Shown here: positions 58,928 through 64,000 of the stretch, one piece after another
Numbering within the stretch: position 1 is the first letter of the stretch
Layout of the letters: each line of letters opens with the position of its first letter
Assembly (NCBI RefSeq): GCF_030563405.1
Contig: NZ_CP130748.1
Span: forward strand, 2,046,001-2,110,000
Length of the DNA stretch: 64,000 bases
Reading direction: 5' to 3'
Source: Vibrio sp. SNU_ST1
GTDB lineage: Bacteria > Pseudomonadota > Gammaproteobacteria > Enterobacterales > Vibrionaceae
Notes under the pieces: generated by a model
Database searches by the model: none
What the model was told of the DNA's origin: nothing
Seen by the model: the letters and a program-made list of their open reading frames with translations, nothing else
Made by a program: the position numbers and the translations under genes

Positions 58928-59100
58928 CTACAGTAGCGCTCCATAGTTTAAAATTAAGACTATGGCAGTGTTGTACCTATTGAGCACAACCCCAGCAAAT
59001 TGCTTAGATATACAATTTACTTCGGCAATTACACCTTTCATTTCCGTTCATTGGCATCACCCCAACGAAAACTACTCTTTATAATTGCACCTCTACGTGC
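58928..59100 (-). ncRNA. Lysine riboswitch (L box)
   Basis: Reading the minus strand, the leader shows the L-box landmarks in order: GTAGAGGTGC (59096 downwards), AAGAGTA, a GGGGTGATGCCAA arm, TGAAAGGTGTAATTGCCGAAG, TTTGCTGG, an ACTGCCATAG/CTATGGAGCGC stem and CTAC closing P1 with the initial GTAG. The spacing and order match the Bacillus lysC riboswitch. The aptamer ends about 115 bases before the transporter start. A CAGTAG (58850-58855) can pair with the CTACTG of the P1 3' arm, suggesting the switching contact. Confidence 0.9.
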
Positions 59101-59480
59101 GGTAACATTATTAACCGTGTAAACCAGAGTTTAACAACGGATTAACCAAAGCACCGCATCAGGTAGCCGCAATTGTACCCATCAAGAGCAACAATGCAAC
59201 ATATCATTCCGAGAAAAATAGCTTTTTGTTAATGAAGTAATCAATAGAAGAATAGTCAACTTTTACGGATTACTCCACTTAACACATATCAGATATCACC
59301 TGTTTTTTTTAAGATATTCTTAATAGTTATTATAAGTTCATTAGAGGTCTACCTTTTCATCTTAAAGCACTCGTCTCATTTTTTTATTTAAATAACTAAT
59401 AGAAGAAATACTATTTGTTTTATTCTTAGGCTCTGTTTATTATTAGGAGGATTATTTAGTTTACCTTGATGGGAAATATC
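59101..59480. other. Promoter region between the lysine riboswitch and hns
   Basis: This AT-rich region of about 380 bp has runs of A and T (59280-59400) suggestive of curved DNA, and must hold the promoters for the riboswitch transcript and for hns. A perfect AGGAGG lies at 59445-59450, but 30 bases from the hns ATG, too far for ordinary initiation. I see no open frame. Confidence 0.55.
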
Positions 59481-59891
59481 ATGTCTGAATTAACAAAAAC
59501 TCTATTAAATATCCGTAGCCTTCGTGCGTTCTCACGTGAATTAACTCTTGAGCAACTTGAAGAAGCGCTAGACAAGCTGACTATTGTTGTACAAGAACGT
59601 CAAGAGTCTGAAGCTGAAGAACGCGCAGCAAAAGCAGAGCAAGAAGCTAAGCTTTCTGCTATCGCAGAACAAATTGCAAAAGACGGAATCGATGTTGCCG
59701 ATCTTATTGCTGCACTTTCTGGTGAAGCAAAATCTAAAACAACAAAATCTAAACGTGCTCCTCGCCCTGCGAAATACAAATACGTAGACGCGAATGGCGA
59801 CGAGAAAACTTGGACAGGTCAAGGTCGTACGCCTTCAGCTATCCAAGAACAACTAGATGCTGGTAAATCTCTAGAAGAGTTTGCTCTTTAA
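59481..59891 (+). CDS. hns: Histone-like nucleoid structuring protein H-NS (VicH)
   Basis: This protein of about 136 residues silences AT-rich and horizontally acquired DNA. An N-terminal oligomerisation coiled-coil (about 1-65, MSELTKTLLNIRSLRAFSR) is joined by a Lys/Ala-rich linker to the C-terminal DNA-binding domain, with the core TWTGQGRTPSAIQ. It closely resembles V. cholerae VicH. I start at ATG 59481, the family start, preceded by GGGAAA at close spacing. The frame opens at TTG 59466 and ATG 59469 too. Confidence 0.96.
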   Translation: MSELTKTLLNIRSLRAFSRELTLEQLEEALDKLTIVVQERQESEAEERAAKAEQEAKLSAIAEQIAKDGIDVADLIAALSGEAKSKTTKSKRAPRPAKYKYVDANGDEKTWTGQGRTPSAIQEQLDAGKSLEEFAL

Positions 59892-59993
59892 GGCATCGAG
59901 TTTGCTAAGTGAATAATCAATAACCCACTAAGCAATAGAATTAATATTTAAGTCGACTAAAGTATTATTTACGGCTTCAATATATTCAGAAAC

Positions 59994-60022
59994 AAAAAAG
60001 GCTCCTTTCGGAGCCTTTTTTA
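59994..60022. terminator. Bidirectional terminator between hns and gsk
   Basis: AAAAAAGGCTCC pairs with GGAGCCTTTTTT across TTTC, with T runs on both strands. Confidence 0.93.
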
Positions 60023-60057
60023 TATTTCACTATTAGAATTATAAATCAAAAAATGCC

Positions 60058-61362
60058 TTATCTTTCCCAGTACGCTTCTTCTAGACTATCTTCTCTTTCA
60101 GGAAGGCCTCGAGATAATCGTGGCGAATGCTGAACTAATACTTCATAACTTGCGCGGTTTGAATATTTACAAACTTGTGAGAAAGAAGAATACGTCAAGA
60201 ATGAATGCTGATGCTTACTTGAGTTAGGCACATTTTCTTTATGGTACTTATTAGCGGCCATATCATGTAATAGAGCTGACAACGCAGCATCACCGGCACC
60301 ATTAGTATTCTTAATCTTTTCTGGACCGCCCATGTAAGGTGCGATATGCGAATAGATTTTCGTTGGATTTTCACATAAATTTTTATGTGCGGGACGGCTA
60401 AATTCATAACGGTTAAATTCAGCAATCGAGCCTGGTAACAACGGTAATGATGTTTCACGCTTCACTGCATCTTCAGTGTAACCCGCCATAAACAAGCCCA
60501 CAGGGCCTGCTGTACATAGAACTAAGTCTACCCAATCGAGTGCTTTGTCTGAAGCAGCTAGAGGATCGCTTTCACCAGTTAATGCTTCAGCTTCGTCTTC
60601 GTTCATTGCAACAACGGTTACATGTTGTTCAAGGAAATCTTTCCAAAACTCGGGATCATCTTGAATAACGAATTTAGTACCAAGCGTTAAAACAACAGGT
60701 ACATCGTATTTCTTCGCGTACTCAATAGCTTTCATTGTTGCTTCAGGCATAGGGTCACCTGGTTTACAACGAACTAAATACGCCGTTAATACTAAAGCAG
60801 AAGCACTTTTGAAAATTTTCTCAGGAATGCTTTCTGGTTTTAATTGATTCATTTGTCCTTCGCTAATTGCGAAAGTACGTTCACCATCTTCTGTAATTAA
60901 TGCAAAGCAGCGACCAATTGCGCCATCTACCCCTTGTAAATGGTTCAGATCCATTCTGCTTGATGTATTACATAAATAGCGGTAACCGTAGCTACCAATT
61001 TTAATATCTTGGCTCATTACACCCAATAGTGTTGAACGGTCATCCGCCAATACTGAGTAGTTGTGTAATGTATTACCAATTGTGCCACCTGCGTATTCAT
61101 TAGTAATCAGGCACTGTTCTTTTAATTCTTGATACAAGGATTCAGCAGCTTCATCACCGATAACCAGTGAATGTCCCTTACTTAAGCCGTATTTTTCGAT
61201 TAGCTCAGAACTAACCTTTGCTTCAATATCCACCAAGGTTTGGTCAATACCGATAATATGGGTACGTGACATTCTTTTGCTCGTTTGAGCTTGGCTTACT
61301 AAAGGGTCACGAGCGTGAACAGGAAAATAGTGCTTTGATTTACGTTGTCCAGGGAATTTCAT
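60058..61362 (-). CDS. gsk: Inosine-guanosine kinase
   Basis: Gsk phosphorylates inosine and guanosine in purine salvage. The 434-residue PfkB/ribokinase-fold enzyme has the ATP-binding signature NTNGAGDAALSALLHD (about 358-373), with the catalytic Asp in GAGD, and the substrate-binding FAGG-type EYAGGTIGNT segment. It aligns with E. coli Gsk along its whole length. A perfect PurR-type palindrome lies about 80-90 bp upstream of the start. It is transcribed away from the small conserved gene at 61465 in the same direction. Confidence 0.96.
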   Translation of the reverse strand: MKFPGQRKSKHYFPVHARDPLVSQAQTSKRMSRTHIIGIDQTLVDIEAKVSSELIEKYGLSKGHSLVIGDEAAESLYQELKEQCLITNEYAGGTIGNTLHNYSVLADDRSTLLGVMSQDIKIGSYGYRYLCNTSSRMDLNHLQGVDGAIGRCFALITEDGERTFAISEGQMNQLKPESIPEKIFKSASALVLTAYLVRCKPGDPMPEATMKAIEYAKKYDVPVVLTLGTKFVIQDDPEFWKDFLEQHVTVVAMNEDEAEALTGESDPLAASDKALDWVDLVLCTAGPVGLFMAGYTEDAVKRETSLPLLPGSIAEFNRYEFSRPAHKNLCENPTKIYSHIAPYMGGPEKIKNTNGAGDAALSALLHDMAANKYHKENVPNSSKHQHSFLTYSSFSQVCKYSNRASYEVLVQHSPRLSRGLPEREDSLEEAYWER

Positions 61363-61440
61363 AGGGCTAGTCTAAGTCAAGGGGAAATAGGTGGCGGATT
61401 CTACCGCGCTATATTTAACGCGGCAATCTTTCAAACTATA

Positions 61441-61452
61441 GCAAACGTTTGC
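61441..61452. promoter_or_regulatory. PurR box candidate upstream of gsk
   Basis: GCAAACGTTTGC is the exact 12-bp core of the PurR operator, identical to the site at 5014-5025. It lies 79-90 bp before the gsk start codon and 12 bp after the stop of the upstream gene. A purine-salvage target makes PurR control plausible. Confidence 0.75.
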
Positions 61453-61464
61453 CAGGCTATTTTT

Positions 61465-61734
61465 TTATTCGCCTTCCATAAAGCTTAGATCAGGCAGCAT
61501 CCCCAAATGCTCGGCGTAACGTTTTTGATTAAACTCTGCGCCGTTTTTCATTACATCAAATACTTCAACTGCCAGTGCACATGCCATCGCTGCAATTGCC
61601 TCTTCACGAGGCGTACCTGTCATCATTAAACGCATTAGCGTCTCTTTCACTTTTACTGGTTGTCCATCTTCAAGTTGGTTCTCGATAATCTCGATCAACT
61701 GTTCTTCTTGCATAAACTCATTTTGTTCAGACAT
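61465..61734 (-). CDS. Small conserved acidic protein, unknown function
   Basis: This 89-residue acidic, mostly helical protein has no signal peptide or membrane segment. It contains two helix-rich halves (EQLIEIIENQLEDGQPVKVKET and GTPREEAIAAMACALAVEVFDVM) ending in a short MLPDLSFMEGE tail. I do not recognise a family with certainty. An AGAGCTGAGATAAAA stretch precedes the ATG, giving a weak ribosome-binding site. It is divergent from mnmA and lies just before gsk. Confidence 0.75.
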   Translation of the reverse strand: MSEQNEFMQEEQLIEIIENQLEDGQPVKVKETLMRLMMTGTPREEAIAAMACALAVEVFDVMKNGAEFNQKRYAEHLGMLPDLSFMEGE

Positions 61735-61937
61735 TTTTTATCTCAGCTCTTGGATTTTGAGCGACTATGCCACATATAGATCTGACATCCTAGCGAGTCT
61801 CCTCGCGTTCATGCGATTCTCTAACGAAGTCAGCGCATTATTTGTGCAAATGAAACTGTGATTCCGGTCTCGGATCTGTCACGGTGTTTCTCTTTCTGTT
61901 AGAATCTGCGACCAAGTAATAGTAACGGTGTTTAGAC

Positions 61938-63074
61938 ATGTCAGATATCAGCTCTGGAAACAGCGAAAAGAAAGTAATTGTCGGTATGTCCGGCGGTGTA
62001 GATTCGTCAGTATCGGCGTATCTTCTTCAGCAACAAGGCTATCAGGTAGAAGGCCTTTTCATGAAAAACTGGGAAGAAGACGATAACGAAGAATACTGCA
62101 CGGCAGCTGAAGACCTTGCTGATGCTCAAGCGGTATGTGACAAGTTAGGTATCCACCTTCACACTATCAACTTTGCAGCAGAGTACTGGGATAATGTATT
62201 CGAGTACTTTCTGGAAGAATACAAAGCGGGTCGTACACCGAACCCAGATATCCTTTGTAACAAAGAAATTAAATTCAAAGCATTCTTAGAGTTTGCGGAT
62301 GAAGTATTAGACGCGGACTACATTGCTATGGGTCATTACGTTCGTCGTACTTTCCCAACTCAAGAAGAGCTAGACGCTGGTGCGAAGCCAGAAATGCTAC
62401 GCGGCCTAGATGGCAATAAAGACCAAAGCTATTTCCTTTATACGCTAAGCTCAGATCAAGTGGCACGCAGCCTATTCCCTGTGGGTGAATTAGAGAAGCC
62501 AGAAGTACGACGTATTGCTGAAGAGCAAGACTTGATCACTGCGAAAAAGAAAGATTCAACAGGCATCTGCTTTATTGGTGAGCGCAAGTTCACTGAGTTT
62601 TTAGGCAAATACCTACCCGCTCAACCGGGAAACATCGAAACACCAGAAGGCCAAGTTATTGGGCAACACCAAGGCTTGATGTACCACACGCTAGGCCAAC
62701 GTAAAGGCCTGCATATCGGTGGCACCAAAGGTGGCGGCGGTAATGAAGAACCATGGTTTGTTGGTGAAAAAGATCTTAAACGTAACGTTCTGATCGCGGT
62801 GCAAGGTAAAGACCACCCTCTTTTAAAATCAGAAGGTTTGATCGCTTCTCAACTTCATTGGGTTAATCGCACACCAATTACTGAAGTTATGACGTGCACG
62901 GTAAAAACACGTTACCGTCAGACCGATATTCCTTGTACAATCATTCCAATTGATGATGAGAACATTAAGGTTATTTTTGACGAACCACAAATTGCGGTGA
63001 CCCCAGGTCAATCAGCAGTGTTCTACCTAGACGAGGTATGTCTTGGTGGTGGTATCATTGAAAAGCGCATCTAA
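61938..63074 (+). CDS. mnmA: tRNA-specific 2-thiouridylase MnmA
   Basis: MnmA (378 residues) puts sulfur on U34 of tRNA-Lys, -Glu and -Gln, taking it from the TusE relay. It has the PP-loop [10 protein letters not shown] (about 17-26) and the catalytic cysteines in the [12 protein letters not shown] (about 105) and [11 protein letters not shown] (about 205) segments. The beta-barrel C-terminal domain is complete. It is followed after 46 bases by hflD, a conserved order in gammaproteobacteria. Confidence 0.97.
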   Translation: MSDISSGNSEKKVIVGMSGGVDSSVSAYLLQQQGYQVEGLFMKNWEEDDNEEYCTAAEDLADAQAVCDKLGIHLHTINFAAEYWDNVFEYFLEEYKAGRTPNPDILCNKEIKFKAFLEFADEVLDADYIAMGHYVRRTFPTQEELDAGAKPEMLRGLDGNKDQSYFLYTLSSDQVARSLFPVGELEKPEVRRIAEEQDLITAKKKDSTGICFIGERKFTEFLGKYLPAQPGNIETPEGQVIGQHQGLMYHTLGQRKGLHIGGTKGGGGNEEPWFVGEKDLKRNVLIAVQGKDHPLLKSEGLIASQLHWVNRTPITEVMTCTVKTRYRQTDIPCTIIPIDDENIKVIFDEPQIAVTPGQSAVFYLDEVCLGGGIIEKRI

Positions 63075-63120
63075 CCAATAAACGAACGACAAACAATAGA
63101 AGACAACTAGGAGTTACTAC

Positions 63121-63738
63121 GTGGCTAATACACTTTATGACCGTACTATTGCTTTCGCTGGAATTTGCCAAGCTGTGGCTTTGGTTCAACAAGTAGCGAA
63201 AGACGGCCATTGTGATAAAGATGCCTTCGAAGCTTCACTCAGTGCCATTTTAAACACCAATCCAGCGAACACCGTGGGTGTCTTTGGACGTGAAGCGAAC
63301 CTAAAGCTTGGTCTTGAGTGCTTAGTAAAAGGTATCGATAGTACTCCAGCTGGTAGCGATATTACGCGCTACATCATCAGCTTGATGGCACTTGAGCGTA
63401 AGCTATCTTCTCGTAACGACTCTATGTCTCAGCTTGGCGATCGTATTCAAACTGCAGAACGTCAAACTGAACACTTTGATCTGTTTGACGAGCAAATGGT
63501 CAGCAACCTAGCCAGTATCTACCTTGATATTGTAAGCCCTATCGGCCCGCGTATTCAGGTTTCTGGTACGCCAGCTGTACTTCAACAGACGTCGAGCCAG
63601 CATAAGGTTCGCGCTCTGCTGCTATCAGGAATTCGAAGCGCTGTGTTATGGCGTCAAGTTGGCGGTAAACGTCGCCACCTTATATTCGGTCGAAAGAAGA
63701 TGATCGAGCAGGCTCAAATCCTACTAGCTCGCATGTGA
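63121..63738 (+). CDS. hflD: High frequency lysogenization protein HflD homolog
   Basis: HflD (205 residues) is a peripheral membrane, all-helical protein. In E. coli it binds lambda CII and affects lysogeny; its host role is unclear. Family features include the N-terminal [17 protein letters not shown] and the [14 protein letters not shown] segment. The start is GTG at 63121, seven bases after AGGAG. It lies between mnmA and purB, as in E. coli and V. cholerae. Confidence 0.95.
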   Translation: MANTLYDRTIAFAGICQAVALVQQVAKDGHCDKDAFEASLSAILNTNPANTVGVFGREANLKLGLECLVKGIDSTPAGSDITRYIISLMALERKLSSRNDSMSQLGDRIQTAERQTEHFDLFDEQMVSNLASIYLDIVSPIGPRIQVSGTPAVLQQTSSQHKVRALLLSGIRSAVLWRQVGGKRRHLIFGRKKMIEQAQILLARM

Positions 63739-63744
63739 TTTATT

Positions 63745-63775
63745 AGCTCGCGCATCGTCGCGAGCTTGTTTTTTG
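63745..63775 (+). terminator. Intrinsic terminator between hflD and purB
   Basis: AGCTCGCG pairs with CGCGAGCT across CATCGT, followed by TGTTTTTT. purB must therefore use its own promoter in the 100 bp beyond. Confidence 0.88.
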
Positions 63776-63842
63776 TACCAACACAACCCTCACGCAAACG
63801 ATTGCGCAATGTGCGTGACAATTGAGATTGTTACTGGTATAA

Positions 63843-64000
<158 letters not shown>

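Overview
The window is a core-chromosome segment from a Vibrio, most likely near the Splendidus clade. This is judged from protein resemblance and gene order and was not tested by a search. Four lines of evidence point to Vibrionaceae: recognisable blocks in the order vexIJK-pspCBA/pspF-sapABCDF, torECA, cysS/ppiB-lpxH-EAL/HDOD-ychJ and hisGDCBHAFI/nhaC/hns/gsk/mnmA/hflD/purB; a VicH-type H-NS; a lysine riboswitch in front of an NhaC-family gene; and Vibrio-type housekeeping proteins. No tRNA, rRNA, CRISPR array, prophage or complete insertion sequence was seen. The only mobile-looking DNA is a 264-bp element with 18-bp inverted ends (15669-15932).

Layout. 1-2440: end of the trp operon (trpCF 3' end, trpB, trpA), with an odd tandem-repeat spacer before trpB. 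2462-4735: nfeD-slipin membrane pair. 5210-15650: transporters and housekeeping genes (DAACS symporter, RlmI-like methyltransferase, RluA-like pseudouridine synthase, chemoreceptor, NSS symporter, cardiolipin synthase, metC, tag). 15994-30169: an envelope-stress and export block made of a tripartite RND pump with two adaptor lipoproteins, the Psp system with its divergent activator pspF and a sigma-54 promoter, and the Sap ABC transporter with a DUF2927 gene at its end. 30274-40188: DUF2750 protein, Mn-dependent pyrophosphatase, a Fur-box-controlled 10-TM metal transporter, the TMAO respiration genes torECA, a lone fetB-like permease and focA with a perfect FNR box. 40252-49349: a large coiled-coil lipoprotein and small housekeeping genes.

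49539-57039 holds the complete histidine operon hisLGDCBHAFI, including a leader peptide with five consecutive His codons and its attenuator. It is followed by a NhaC-family transporter under a lysine riboswitch, hns (vicH), gsk, a small conserved ORF, mnmA, hflD and the first 39 codons of purB.

The most interesting non-coding signals are these. A convergent intergenic region (38664-39046) needs no promoter, yet holds two perfect DnaA boxes facing each other, several GATC sites and a GATC-containing inverted repeat. A lysine riboswitch re-labels the 'Na+/H+ antiporter' as a probable lysine transporter. Two identical PurR-type palindromes lie before an amino-acid symporter and before gsk. A TyrR-type box precedes the NSS symporter, and a perfect 7-1-7 Fur box precedes the putative metal transporter. 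No wholly new multi-gene system is visible; the novelty here is mostly regulatory.
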